A stretch of DNA of 64,000 nucleotides from an uncultured Bacteroides sp. (GCF_910585845.1 NZ_CAJUHF010000004.1:1-64000), one strand, 5' to 3'; shown: positions 18,430 through 27,717, counted from the first letter of the stretch. Notes: a model not told the origin generated them from the letters alone. Numbers and translations: made by a program.

Positions 18430-18987
18430 ATGGATACCAAAAAAGTAGACGTAATGGTGGCAGATGCCTCCCACGAAATTTATGTGGATAAGATTTTGGA
18501 TACCATCAGAGAAGCAGCCAAAGTACGCGGTACAGGCATTGCAGAGCGTACACACGAATATGTGGCAACAAAAATGAAAGAAGGAAAGGCAATCATCGCC
18601 TTGTGTGGAGAAGAATTTGCCGGTTTCACTTACATCGAAAGTTGGGGAAACAAACAGTATGTCGCCACCTCCGGACTGATCGTTCATCCTAACTTCCGCG
18701 GCATCGGACTGGCTAAGAGAATCAAGACAGCATCGTTCCGGCTGGCACGCCTGCGGTGGCCCAATGCTAAGCTATTCAGCCTTACCAGTGGAGCCGCTGT
18801 CATGAAAATGAACACAGAACTGGGGTATGTCCCTGTCACATTCAACGAACTGACCGACGACGACGCCTTCTGGAGAGGTTGCGAAGGATGTATCAATCAT
18901 GACATTCTGGTAGCAAAAAACCGCAAGTTCTGCATCTGCACCGCAATGCTTTACGATCCGGAACTGCATGAAGAAGATAAAATCTAA
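18430..18987 (+). CDS. GNAT acyltransferase, probable N-acylglutamate synthase of arginine synthesis
   Basis: 185 residues with one GNAT domain. The acetyl-CoA-binding core is visible as TSGLIVHPNFRGIGLAKRI (about 80-98), and LFSLTSGAAVMKMNTELGYVP is the usual beta5/alpha4 region. It does not look like classical ArgA (no amino-acid-kinase domain) or ArgJ. It is 31 bp after argR and upstream of argG, argC and argD. From memory, the B. thetaiotaomicron gene in this position is needed for arginine synthesis and proposed to make the N-acylglutamate. Given the succinyl-type ArgF' in this genome, N-succinylglutamate is the expected product; that part is inference. A Cys-rich C-terminal segment (GCEGCINHD, KFCICTAM) is notable. 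Confidence 0.75.
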   Translation: MDTKKVDVMVADASHEIYVDKILDTIREAAKVRGTGIAERTHEYVATKMKEGKAIIALCGEEFAGFTYIESWGNKQYVATSGLIVHPNFRGIGLAKRIKTASFRLARLRWPNAKLFSLTSGAAVMKMNTELGYVPVTFNELTDDDAFWRGCEGCINHDILVAKNRKFCICTAMLYDPELHEEDKI

Positions 18988-19063
18988 GGAGATAAAGCCT
19001 GAGAGTAGTTTACAAAATTATAGATTATAAATCATTAATCCCCAATCATAATTCCACAAAGTT

Positions 19064-20272
19064 ATGGAAACAAAAAAGAAAAAGGTAGTAGTCGCATTCA
19101 GCGGCGGACTTGATACCTCATTCACAGTGATGTATCTTGCCAAAGAAAAAGGTTATGAGGTATATGCAGCCTGCGCCAATACAGGCGGATTCAGCCCTGA
19201 ACAGCTAAAAACCAACGAAGAGAATGCCTACAAGCTGGGCGCCAAGCAATATGTCACCCTCGACGTGACGCAAGAGTACTACGCGAAGAGTCTAAAGTAC
19301 ATGGTCTTCGGAAACGTATTACGTAACGGTACCTACCCTATTTCTGTCAGTTCCGAACGTATCTTCCAGGCGCTTGCTATAGCCCGCTACGCCAACGAAA
19401 TCGGTGCCGATGCCATCGCACACGGTTCCACTGGTGCAGGCAACGACCAAATCCGTTTCGACATGACGTTCCTCGTACTGGCTCCCGGCGTAGAAATCAT
19501 CACCCTGACCCGCGACATGGCACTGAGCCGCCAGGAGGAGATCGACTACCTGAACCAACACGGTTTCTCCGCTGACTTCACCAAACTGAAATACTCCTAC
19601 AACGTCGGCTTATGGGGTACTTCCATCTGCGGCGGCGAGATATTAGACTCCGCACAAGGCCTGCCCGAAAGCGCCTACCTGAAACATTGCACCAAAGAGG
19701 GCAGCGAGCAACTGCGCCTCACTTTCGAAAAAGGTGAACTGAAAGCCGTGAACGACGAGACCTTCGACGACCCGATCAAGGCCATCCAGAAAGTGGAGGA
19801 AATCGGTGCCGCCTATGGCATCGGACGCGACATGCACGTGGGAGACACGATTATCGGCATCAAGGGGCGTGTAGGATTTGAGGCAGCCGCTCCGATGCTC
19901 ATCATCGGTGCACACCGCTTCCTAGAGAAATATACCTTGAGTAAATGGCAGCAATACTGGAAAGACCAAGTTGCCAACTGGTATGGCATGTTCCTGCACG
20001 AGAGCCAATATCTGGAACCTGTGATGCGCGATATCGAAACCATGCTGGAGTCTTCGCAACGCAACGTGAACGGTACAGCTATCCTGGAGCTCCGCCCGTT
20101 CTGCTTCTCGACCGTGGGAGTGGAGAGCAAGGACGACCTCGTGAAGAACAAGTTCGGAGAATATGGCGAAATGCAGAAGGGATGGACGGCAGAAGATGCC
20201 AAGGGCTTCATCAAAGTGACTTCCACAGCACTACGTGCTTACTATTCGAACCATAAAGACGAAGAGATCTAA
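19064..20272 (+). CDS. argG: Argininosuccinate synthase
   Basis: Joins citrulline and aspartate with ATP. 402 residues. The N-terminal PP-loop AFSGGLDTSF (11-20) binds ATP, and HGSTGAGNDQIRFD and GRVGFEAAAPML are conserved synthase blocks. It is 76 bp after the GNAT gene, and three bases separate its stop from the small PspC gene, so the operon continues. The codon use resembles its neighbours. Confidence 0.96.
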   Translation: METKKKKVVVAFSGGLDTSFTVMYLAKEKGYEVYAACANTGGFSPEQLKTNEENAYKLGAKQYVTLDVTQEYYAKSLKYMVFGNVLRNGTYPISVSSERIFQALAIARYANEIGADAIAHGSTGAGNDQIRFDMTFLVLAPGVEIITLTRDMALSRQEEIDYLNQHGFSADFTKLKYSYNVGLWGTSICGGEILDSAQGLPESAYLKHCTKEGSEQLRLTFEKGELKAVNDETFDDPIKAIQKVEEIGAAYGIGRDMHVGDTIIGIKGRVGFEAAAPMLIIGAHRFLEKYTLSKWQQYWKDQVANWYGMFLHESQYLEPVMRDIETMLESSQRNVNGTAILELRPFCFSTVGVESKDDLVKNKFGEYGEMQKGWTAEDAKGFIKVTSTALRAYYSNHKDEEI

Positions 20273-20275
20273 AGG

Positions 20276-20491
20276 ATGGAACAGAAAAAGAGACTTGTAC
20301 GGCCACGTACCGGAAGAATGCTCTCTGGTGTATGTGCCGGACTGGCAGACTATTTCGGGTTGGACGTCTCCTTGGTGCGCATCGTTTATACGTTAGCCAC
20401 GATCTTCACTGCATTCGCAGGCATAATTATATACATTATATTATTGATTATCATACCTGAAGGACCCAATAGATATTATCATCATGATTAA
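20276..20491 (+). CDS. Small PspC-domain membrane protein
   Basis: 71 residues. RTGRMLSGVCAGLADYFGLD is the PspC signature, followed by VRIVYTLATIFTAFAGIIIY and a second hydrophobic run, so one hairpin or one long helix in the inner membrane, ending in a His-rich tail (YYHHD). PspC domains elsewhere take part in envelope-stress signalling; the role here is unknown. It starts three bases after argG and its last eight bases overlap argC, so translation is probably coupled. A stress-type gene inside an arginine operon is odd. Confidence 0.88.
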   Translation: MEQKKRLVRPRTGRMLSGVCAGLADYFGLDVSLVRIVYTLATIFTAFAGIIIYIILLIIIPEGPNRYYHHD

Positions 20492-21452
20492 AGTAGGAAT
20501 CATCGGCGGAGCAGGATATACGGCAGGCGAACTGATACGTCTGCTGCTCAACCATCCGGAAGCGGAAATCGTCTTCATCAACAGCTCAAGCAACGCCGGA
20601 AACAAAATCACCGACGTACACGAAGGATTGTACGGAGAAACAGACCTTGTCTTCACCGACGAGTTACCTCTGGATGACATCGATGTATTGTTCTTCTGTA
20701 CCGCTCACGGCGATACCCGGAAGTTCATGGAGAGCCACAACCTGCCCGAAAAACTGAAGGTCATCGACCTTTCGATGGATTACCGCATCGCCTCTCCGGA
20801 ACATGAATTTATCTACGGCTTGCCGGAACTGAACCGACGTGCCACTTGCAAGGCAAAGTATGTGGCCAATCCCGGATGCTTCGCCACCTGTATCCAACTG
20901 GGACTGCTGCCACTCGCCAAACACCTGATGCTGAACAGCGATATCATGGTGAATGCCATCACCGGCAGTACCGGCGCAGGCGTAAAACCGGGAGCCACGA
21001 GCCATTTCAGCTGGCGCAACAACAACATGAGCGTCTACAAGGCATTCAACCATCAGCATGTGCCCGAAATCAAACAATCGCTCAAGCAATTGCAGAACAG
21101 CTTTAACTCGGAGATAGACTTCATCCCCTACCGCGGCGACTTCGCACGGGGCATCTTCGCCACCATCGTGGTAAGAACCAAGGTCGCACTGGAGGAAATC
21201 ACCCGCATATACGAAGAGTATTATGCGAAAGATTCTTTTGTGCACATCGTTGACAAGAACATCGACCTGAAGCAAGTGGTGAACACCAACAAGTGCCTCC
21301 TGCATCTGGAGAAACATGGCGACAAACTGCTTATCATCTCCTGTATCGACAACCTGCTGAAAGGTGCCAGCGGACAGGCAGTGCACAACATGAACCTGAT
21401 GTTCAACCTGGAAGAGACCGTGGGATTACGGTTGAAGCCCAGCGCATTTTAA
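20484..21452 (+). CDS. argC: N-acyl-gamma-glutamyl-phosphate reductase
   Basis: Reduces the acylglutamyl phosphate to the semialdehyde with NADPH. 322 residues. Rossmann motif VGIIGGAGYTAGELIRLL at the N-terminus, catalytic Cys132 in VANPGCFATC, and GSTGAGVKPG downstream. The start overlaps the pspC gene by eight bases. The substrate is probably the N-succinyl form, because argF' in this window has the succinylornithine-specific proline. Confidence 0.95.
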   Translation: MIKVGIIGGAGYTAGELIRLLLNHPEAEIVFINSSSNAGNKITDVHEGLYGETDLVFTDELPLDDIDVLFFCTAHGDTRKFMESHNLPEKLKVIDLSMDYRIASPEHEFIYGLPELNRRATCKAKYVANPGCFATCIQLGLLPLAKHLMLNSDIMVNAITGSTGAGVKPGATSHFSWRNNNMSVYKAFNHQHVPEIKQSLKQLQNSFNSEIDFIPYRGDFARGIFATIVVRTKVALEEITRIYEEYYAKDSFVHIVDKNIDLKQVVNTNKCLLHLEKHGDKLLIISCIDNLLKGASGQAVHNMNLMFNLEETVGLRLKPSAF

Positions 21453-21456
21453 CAGT

Positions 21457-21506
21457 AGAGGGTGCATCAAAGCATCGGATTACAACCGATGCCAAGCGTC
21501 CCCTCT
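21457..21506 (+). other. Double hairpin between argC and argD
   Basis: AGAGGG (21457-21462) pairs with CCCTCT (21501-21506) around an inner perfect 7-bp stem, GCATCGG (21472-21478) with CCGATGC (21486-21492), whose loop is ATTACAA. There is no T-tract, so it is not a classical terminator. It may stabilise or process the operon mRNA. Confidence 0.6.
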
Positions 21507-21547
21507 CGCCAATTCATCATTTATCATTTACAATTCATAATTAAGAC

Positions 21548-22672
21548 ATGAATCTATTCGACGTATATCCTCTTTTCGATATCAACATCGTCAAGGGAAA
21601 AGGCTGCCACGTATGGGACGAAAACGGAACGGAGTATCTCGACCTCTATGGCGGTCATGCGGTCATTTCCATCGGGCATGCCCACCCACACTACGTGGAA
21701 ATGGTAAGCAAACAAGTGGCAACGTTGGGATTCTATTCCAACTCAGTCATCAATAAACTGCAACAGGAAGTTGCCGGACGCTTAGGAAAAGTATGCGGCT
21801 ACGACGACTACTCCCTGTTCCTCATCAACAGTGGTGCCGAAGCCAACGAAAATGCCCTGAAGCTTGCCTCGTTCTATAACGGGCGCACACGTATCCTCTC
21901 CTTCAAGAAGGCATTCCACGGGCGTACCTCGCTGGCTGTGGAAGCAACCAACAATCCCAAAATCATCGCTCCGATCAACGATTGCGGGCATGTCACCTAT
22001 CTCCCCCTGAACGACATAGAAGCCATGAAAGCCGAACTGTCCAAAGGAGATGTCTGCGCAGTAATCATCGAAGGCATCCAGGGCGTAGGCGGCATCCAAC
22101 TACCGACAGACGAGTTTATGCACGCCCTGCGCGAAACCTGTACGGCGCACAACACCGTATTGGTGCTCGACGAAATCCAAAGCGGCTACGGACGTAGCGG
22201 CAAGTTCTTTGCCCACCAGTACAACGGCATCAAAGCCGATATCATCACCGTAGCGAAAGGCATCGGCAATGGTTTCCCAATGGGAGGTGTGCTGATTAGC
22301 TCCATGTTCACCCCCGTCTACGGGCAACTGGGCACCACCTTTGGTGGAAACCACTTGGCATGTAGTGCGGCGCTCGCCGTATTGGACGTCATAGAGCAAG
22401 AGAAACTGATAGAAAATGCAGCCCGGGTAGGCGACTATCTGCTAACGGAGCTGAAGAAGTTCCCGCAAATCAAGGAGGTACGCGGACGCGGACTGATGAT
22501 TGGGCTTGAGTTTGAAGAGCCTATTAAGGAATTACGCCTGAAACTGCTGAAAGAGCAGCATATATTCACCGGCGTCAGCGGAACAAATGTAATCCGCCTG
22601 TTACCGCCTCTCTGCCTCAGCATGGAAGAAGCGGAAGAATTCCTCAATCGCTTCAGCAAAGCATTGGCATAA
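21548..22672 (+). CDS. argD: Acetylornithine/succinylornithine aminotransferase
   Basis: PLP-dependent class III aminotransferase of 374 residues making the N-acylornithine. LVLDEIQSGYGRSGKFFAHQ holds the PLP-contacting Asp, and TVAKGIGNGFPMGG holds the Schiff-base lysine (Lys237); NSGAEANENALKLA is the phosphate-binding stretch. It is the last gene of the arg operon, 95 bp after argC, and is followed by a strong terminator. The acyl group is inferred to be succinyl. Confidence 0.94.
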   Translation: MNLFDVYPLFDINIVKGKGCHVWDENGTEYLDLYGGHAVISIGHAHPHYVEMVSKQVATLGFYSNSVINKLQQEVAGRLGKVCGYDDYSLFLINSGAEANENALKLASFYNGRTRILSFKKAFHGRTSLAVEATNNPKIIAPINDCGHVTYLPLNDIEAMKAELSKGDVCAVIIEGIQGVGGIQLPTDEFMHALRETCTAHNTVLVLDEIQSGYGRSGKFFAHQYNGIKADIITVAKGIGNGFPMGGVLISSMFTPVYGQLGTTFGGNHLACSAALAVLDVIEQEKLIENAARVGDYLLTELKKFPQIKEVRGRGLMIGLEFEEPIKELRLKLLKEQHIFTGVSGTNVIRLLPPLCLSMEEAEEFLNRFSKALA

Positions 22673-22733
22673 GACGAAGACCTATCTTCTATACTTTTAT
22701 GCCACCCTATTAACAATCAGCAAAAGAAAATGT

Positions 22734-22779
22734 AGCCCTGTCCGGAGAGACGTCTTCGCGACAGGGTTGCTTGTTTTTT
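22734..22779 (+). terminator. Terminator of the arginine operon
   Basis: CCCTGTC (22736-22742) pairs with GACAGGG (22760-22766) around a short internal AGACGTCT palindrome, followed by a six-T tract at about 22774-22779. Confidence 0.8.
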
Positions 22780-23131
22780 CTCCTAATTGTTTCTTTCCTC
22801 CAGCCTCCAACCACACTATATACAGACAAAAGAGGATAAAAACTTCACAGCCTTCATCCTCCCTTAATATCCTAAAAACGTCTTGTTCACTCCTATTGAA
22901 ACAACCTACTTTTTTAATGTGATTAATTATGTAATAAAAAAAACACTTCCAAAATTAGGAAATAAAAAGCATTCCCCAAAGTATTTCCCCATCTTTTTAC
23001 TTTTTTTTGTAACATATCCCAGGTATAGGAATAGAAGACACAACCGGAAGTTACATGGAGTTATCGATCAAAAGCCATACAAGTAAGATGCTTTTTTAAT
23101 GCACTACGCTACAAATCTGAAAATAAACCCG
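22780..23131. other. AT-rich gap upstream of leuS
   Basis: The 521-bp gap between argD and leuS holds the arg terminator and the leuS promoter. Between these I see nothing further: homopolymer A and T runs, and a 67-codon open frame (22883-23086) without a recognisable domain. Confidence 0.6.
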
Positions 23132-23139
23132 TAAATTTG
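23132..23139 (+). promoter_or_regulatory. -7 box of leuS
   Basis: TAAATTTG is a perfect TAnnTTTG element 54 bp before the leuS start codon. Confidence 0.6.
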
Positions 23140-23193
23140 TGCCGTTCAATAAAGCATATAACTAAGTATCAACCATAAAAACAGAAAGACACT

Positions 23194-26061
23194 ATGGAGT
23201 ACAATTTCAGGGAAATTGAAAAGAAGTGGCAGAAAAGGTGGGTGGACGAGAAAACCTACCAAGTGAAAGAAGATGAGACGAAGCAAAAGTACTATGTACT
23301 GAATATGTTCCCCTACCCCTCAGGCGCCGGATTGCACGTAGGACATCCGCTGGGTTACATCGCTTCCGACATTTATGCTCGCTACAAACGACTGCAAGGC
23401 TTCAACGTACTGAATCCTATGGGATATGATGCTTATGGACTTCCCGCCGAACAGTATGCCATACAGACGGGACAACATCCTGCCATCACTACCGTAAACA
23501 ACATAAACCGCTATCGCGAACAGCTGGACAAAATCGGTTTCTCGTTCGACTGGAACCGCGAAATACGCACCTGCGACCCCGAATATTATCATTGGACACA
23601 GTGGGCGTTCATCAAGATGTTCAATAGTTACTACTGCAACGACACCAAGCAGGCACGCCCCATTCAGGAGTTGATAGATGCATTCCCAAAACAGGGTAAC
23701 GAGGGTATGAACGCCGCATGCAGCGAAGAGATCCGCTTCACAGCCGAAGAATGGAATGCCAAAAGCGAAAAGGAACAGCAGGAAATTCTGATGAACTACC
23801 GTATCGCTTACTTGGGAGAGACCATGGTGAACTGGTGCCCGCAGTTGGGTACAGTGCTTGCCAACGATGAAGTCATCGATGGCGTCAGCGAACGAGGCGG
23901 TTTCCCGGTTGTGCAGAAGAAGATGCGCCAATGGTGCCTCCGGGTTTCGGCATACGCACAGCGGTTGCTGGACGGACTGGACATTATCGACTGGACAGAC
24001 TCTCTGAAAGAAACCCAACGGAACTGGATAGGACGTAGCGAAGGTGCCGAAGTGCAGTTCAAAGTGAAAGACAGCGATTTGGAGTTCACCATTTTCACCA
24101 CTCGCGCAGACACAATGTTCGGAGTTACGTTCATGGTACTTGCACCGGAAAGCGAGTTGGTGGCACAACTGACCACTGAGGCTCAAAAGGATGAAGTGAA
24201 CGCCTATCTGGAACGTACGAAGAAACGTACGGAACGTGAACGCATCGCCGACCGCAGTGTCACAGGAGTGTTCTCCGGCAGTTACGCCATCAACCCATTC
24301 ACTGGCGAGGCTGTGCCCATCTGGATCAGTGACTATGTACTTGCCGGATATGGTACAGGAGCTATTATGGCTGTGCCTGCACACGATAGCCGCGACTACG
24401 CTTTTGCCAAGCACTTCGGACTGGAGATCCGTCCGCTGGTAGAAGGTTGCGACGTCAGCGAAGAGAGTTTCGACGCCAAGGAGGGTATCGTCTGCAACTC
24501 TCCGCGTCCCGATGCCAAGCCTTATTGCGACCTTACACTGAACGGACTGACCATCAAGGAAGCTATTGCTGCCACCAAGAAGTATGTAAAGGAACATAAC
24601 CTCGGACGTGTGAAGGTGAACTACCGGTTGCGCGATGCCATCTTCTCACGCCAACGTTACTGGGGCGAACCTTTCCCCGTATATTATAAAGAGGGAATGC
24701 CCTACGTGATTGAAGACACCTATCTGCCGCTCGAATTGCCGGAGGTGGATAAGTTCCTTCCTACCGAAACCGGAGAACCACCCTTGGGACATGCAACCAA
24801 ATGGGCCTGGGATACCGTGAACAAGTGTGTAGTAGAGAACGAAAAGATAGACCACAAGACAATATTCCCCTTGGAGCTTAACACCATGCCGGGCTTTGCC
24901 GGTTCCAGCGCCTACTACCTGCGCTACATGGATCCACGCAACCACGAGGCTCTGATTGACAAGCGTATTGATGAATACTGGAAGAATGTAGACCTCTACG
25001 TTGGCGGTACGGAACATGCCACCGGCCACCTGATCTACTCACGCTTCTGGAATAAGTTCCTGCACGACATAGGCGTATCTGCCGTAGAAGAACCTTTCCG
25101 CAAATTGGTCAACCAAGGCATGATACAGGGACGAAGCAACTTTGTCTATCGCATCAAAGACACCAACAAGTTCGTATCGCTAAACCTGAAAGAACAGTAT
25201 AACACGACTCCTCTGCATGTGGATGTCAACATTGTCTCTAACGATATCCTGGATCTGGAAGCCTTCAAGGCATGGCGTCCCGAGTATGCCGATGCAGAGT
25301 TTATCCTCGAATCGCCCGAAGGGAAAGAAGCAAATTCTGACAACGGTAGATACGTCTGCGGATGGGCAGTGGAGAAGATGAGTAAATCCATGTTCAATGT
25401 GGTTAATCCGGACATGATCGTAGAAAAGTATGGAGCCGACACGCTGCGTATGTATGAGATGTTCCTTGGTCCCGTAGAACAGTCCAAACCTTGGGATACA
25501 AACGGCATTGACGGTGTACACCGTTTCATCAGGAAATTCTGGTCGCTCTTCTACGACCGCAGCGGTAACTATTTGGTGACGGACGAACCTGCAAGCAAAG
25601 AGGAACTGAAGTCCCTGCACAAACTCATCAAGAAAGTGAGCGGAGATATCGAACAGTTCTCTTACAACACTTCTGTCAGTGCTTTCATGATTTGTGTCAA
25701 CGAGTTGTCTGGACTGAAATGCTTCAAGAAGGAGATTCTGGAGCAGTTGATCGTCACACTGGCACCCTTCGCACCGCACGTATGCGAAGAGCTATGGGAA
25801 ACTTTGGGACATTCCACTACGGTCTGCGATGCCCAATGGCCAGCATACAATGAAGAGTATCTTGTGGAAAATACGGTGAACTACACCATATCTTTCAACG
25901 GGAAGGCACGCTTCAACATGGAGTTCGCTGCGGATGAGACATCGGAAGCCATTCAGAACGCTGCATTGGCAGACGAGCGTTCCACCAAATGGATAGAGGG
26001 CAAGTCGGTCGTGAAGATAATCGTCGTACCGAAAAAGATAGTAAACATCGTTGTCAAATAA
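23194..26061 (+). CDS. leuS: Leucyl-tRNA synthetase
   Basis: 955 residues, class I synthetase. The HIGH motif appears as HVGH (48-51, in AGLHVGHPLGY) and KMSKS at 728-732 (VEKMSKSMFN). The CP1 editing domain is present between (TRADTMFGVTFMVLAPES; TGAIMAVPAHDSRDYAFA). The length is above E. coli (860), as expected for Bacteroidetes enzymes with insertions; one lies around residues 150-190 (QELIDAFPKQGNEGMNAACS). It is probably the first gene of leuS-yitT-rdgB. Confidence 0.98.
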   Translation: MEYNFREIEKKWQKRWVDEKTYQVKEDETKQKYYVLNMFPYPSGAGLHVGHPLGYIASDIYARYKRLQGFNVLNPMGYDAYGLPAEQYAIQTGQHPAITTVNNINRYREQLDKIGFSFDWNREIRTCDPEYYHWTQWAFIKMFNSYYCNDTKQARPIQELIDAFPKQGNEGMNAACSEEIRFTAEEWNAKSEKEQQEILMNYRIAYLGETMVNWCPQLGTVLANDEVIDGVSERGGFPVVQKKMRQWCLRVSAYAQRLLDGLDIIDWTDSLKETQRNWIGRSEGAEVQFKVKDSDLEFTIFTTRADTMFGVTFMVLAPESELVAQLTTEAQKDEVNAYLERTKKRTERERIADRSVTGVFSGSYAINPFTGEAVPIWISDYVLAGYGTGAIMAVPAHDSRDYAFAKHFGLEIRPLVEGCDVSEESFDAKEGIVCNSPRPDAKPYCDLTLNGLTIKEAIAATKKYVKEHNLGRVKVNYRLRDAIFSRQRYWGEPFPVYYKEGMPYVIEDTYLPLELPEVDKFLPTETGEPPLGHATKWAWDTVNKCVVENEKIDHKTIFPLELNTMPGFAGSSAYYLRYMDPRNHEALIDKRIDEYWKNVDLYVGGTEHATGHLIYSRFWNKFLHDIGVSAVEEPFRKLVNQGMIQGRSNFVYRIKDTNKFVSLNLKEQYNTTPLHVDVNIVSNDILDLEAFKAWRPEYADAEFILESPEGKEANSDNGRYVCGWAVEKMSKSMFNVVNPDMIVEKYGADTLRMYEMFLGPVEQSKPWDTNGIDGVHRFIRKFWSLFYDRSGNYLVTDEPASKEELKSLHKLIKKVSGDIEQFSYNTSVSAFMICVNELSGLKCFKKEILEQLIVTLAPFAPHVCEELWETLGHSTTVCDAQWPAYNEEYLVENTVNYTISFNGKARFNMEFAADETSEAIQNAALADERSTKWIEGKSVVKIIVVPKKIVNIVVK

Positions 26062-26078
26062 GCTAAAGCTATAGCGTG

Positions 26079-26125
26079 CAAGCGGCAAAGAAGCGTTCAG
26101 TATCCTTTTGCCGCTTGTTGTTCAT
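26079..26125 (+). terminator. Hairpin after leuS
   Basis: CAAGCGGCAAA (26079-26089) pairs perfectly with TTTGCCGCTTG (26107-26117). The following TTGTTCATAGTTT is only moderately T-rich, so read-through into the next gene 34 bp later is likely. Confidence 0.55.
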
Positions 26126-26150
26126 AGTTTGCTATTTATCGCTAATTGAT

Positions 26151-27053
26151 ATGCAATTTACCAAACCAACCAAAGCTGAAGTACTCAGGGAGTTGAGAGA
26201 TTATATCTTCATCACTGTCGGTCTTATCAGCTACGCCTTAGGATGGGCGGCTTTTCTGCTTCCCTATCAGATAACAACCGGAGGAACCACAGGTATCGGT
26301 GCCATCATTTACTACACCACCAAGTTTCCCATACAGTATTCCTATTTCATCATCAATGCCGTGCTGATGACATTCGCCATCAAGCTACTGGGCCCTAAGT
26401 TCAGCATCAAGACCACCTTCGCCATTATCATGCTGACGTTCCTGCTGGCATTCTTCCAATGGATGATAAACGGTTCGGATGGAGTTCCGCCTCTTATTTT
26501 AGGAGAGGGGCAGGATTTTATGGCTTGCCTGATAGGCGCGTCGATGTGTGGTGCCGGATTGGGAATCGTCTTCAACTGCAACGGAAGTACGGGAGGCACG
26601 GACATCATTGCTGCTATCATCAACAAGTATAAAGATGTCACTCTGGGGCGTATGATCATGCTCTGTGATGTCGTCATCATCAGTTCCTGCTACTTTATTT
26701 TCCATGACTGGCGACGGGTGATTTTCGGTTTTGTGACCTTGTTTGTCATTGGTTTCGTGCTTGATTACATTGTCAACAGTGCCCGCCAGTCCGTACAGTT
26801 TTTCATCTTTTCCAAGGAATATGAAAAGATTGCCGACCGTATAACCAAAGAAACGCACCGTGGTGTAACTGTGCTCGATGGCATCGGTTGGTATAGCAAG
26901 CATAGCGTAAAAGTACTCGTGGTCCTGGCATACAAGCGCCAGTCAATCGACATCTTCCGCTTGGTGAAAGACATTGATCCCAATGCATTCATCTCGCAGA
27001 GTTCCGTCATCGGCGTGTATGGGGAAGGATTCGACAGATTGAAGGTGAAATAA
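26151..27053 (+). CDS. YitT-family membrane protein (DUF161 + DUF2179)
   Basis: 300 residues. About five to six hydrophobic segments (for example FITVGLISYALGWAAFLLP and FVTLFVIGFVLDYIV) make up the YitT domain. GTTGIGAIIYY and GCNGSTGGTDIIA-like glycine turns are conserved in the family, although here the second reads FNCNGSTGGTDIIAAII. The last 80 residues are a soluble DUF2179 domain (THRGVTVLDGIGWYS, FISQSSVIGVYGEGF). Function unknown; the family is proposed to transport small solutes. I start at MQFTKPTKAE (26151) because the upstream frame runs through the leuS hairpin. Confidence 0.88.
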   Translation: MQFTKPTKAEVLRELRDYIFITVGLISYALGWAAFLLPYQITTGGTTGIGAIIYYTTKFPIQYSYFIINAVLMTFAIKLLGPKFSIKTTFAIIMLTFLLAFFQWMINGSDGVPPLILGEGQDFMACLIGASMCGAGLGIVFNCNGSTGGTDIIAAIINKYKDVTLGRMIMLCDVVIISSCYFIFHDWRRVIFGFVTLFVIGFVLDYIVNSARQSVQFFIFSKEYEKIADRITKETHRGVTVLDGIGWYSKHSVKVLVVLAYKRQSIDIFRLVKDIDPNAFISQSSVIGVYGEGFDRLKVK

Positions 27054-27068
27054 GAAATAGTATCAATC

Positions 27069-27653
27069 ATGAAATGTAGATTTGTATTTGCCACAAACAA
27101 TGCACACAAGCTGGGAGAAGTCACAGCTATTTTAGGCAACAGAATAGAAGTCCTCAGCCTGAAAGACATCAACTGTCACACCGACATTCCCGAAACGGCG
27201 GATACCTTAGAAGGAAATGCCCTGATCAAGGCCCGATACATTTTCGAGAACTATCAGGTGGACTGTTTTGCCGATGACACAGGTCTGGAAGTAGAAGCTT
27301 TAGGCGGTGCTCCAGGGGTATATTCCGCACGCTATGCCGAAGGCGGACACGATTCGGAAGCGAATATGCTGAAACTTCTGCACAATCTGGAAGAGATAGA
27401 AAACCGCAAGGCTCAGTTCCGGACTGTATTCGCACTGATCATCGACGGTAAGGAACACTTGTTCGAAGGCATCGTAAAAGGAGAAATCATCAAGAACAAA
27501 CGGGGTACTTCCGGCTTCGGTTATGACCCGATATTTGTTCCTGAAGGCTACTCCCAGACCTTTGCCGAAATGGGGAATGAGCTGAAAAACAAAATCAGCC
27601 ATCGCGCCATCGCGACCAACAAGTTGTGCAAATTCCTCAACAGCATACAATAA
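27069..27653 (+). CDS. rdgB: Non-canonical purine NTP pyrophosphatase (RdgB/HAM1)
   Basis: 194 residues. FATNNAHKLGEV (5-16) is the nucleotide-binding start, DDTGLEVEALGGAPGVYSARYA holds the catalytic Asp region, and GTSGFGYDPIFVPEG and MGNELKNKISHRAIA are family signatures. It hydrolyses dITP and XTP to clean the nucleotide pool. It starts 15 bp after yitT in the same unit. Confidence 0.97.
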   Translation: MKCRFVFATNNAHKLGEVTAILGNRIEVLSLKDINCHTDIPETADTLEGNALIKARYIFENYQVDCFADDTGLEVEALGGAPGVYSARYAEGGHDSEANMLKLLHNLEEIENRKAQFRTVFALIIDGKEHLFEGIVKGEIIKNKRGTSGFGYDPIFVPEGYSQTFAEMGNELKNKISHRAIATNKLCKFLNSIQ

Positions 27654-27663
27654 ACATCTAAAT

Positions 27664-27717
27664 ACAGAGTTATTAGTTTGTAGGCGTATCGCTTACAGGC
27701 TAATAAACTCTGATTTT
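27664..27717 (+). terminator. Hairpin with T-tail directly before the PorZ-like gene
   Basis: CAGAGTT-ATTAG pairs with CTAAT-AAACTCTG over about 27664-27712, with an inner TGTA/TTACA stem, and ends in ATTTTT immediately before the ATG at 27719. It reads as a terminator of rdgB but also covers the whole ribosome-binding region of the next gene. Confidence 0.7.

Noticed and set aside
21457..21506. A real tRNA gene between argC and argD
   Set aside because: Only 50 nt, with no D- or T-arm; kept only as a hairpin.
22883..23086. 67-codon open frame between argD and leuS
   Set aside because: No recognisable domain, AT-driven composition, and it lies in the leader region of leuS.
23320..24597. 425-codon frame on the minus strand inside leuS
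   Set aside because: Antisense shadow of a conserved gene; composition reflects codon bias of leuS.
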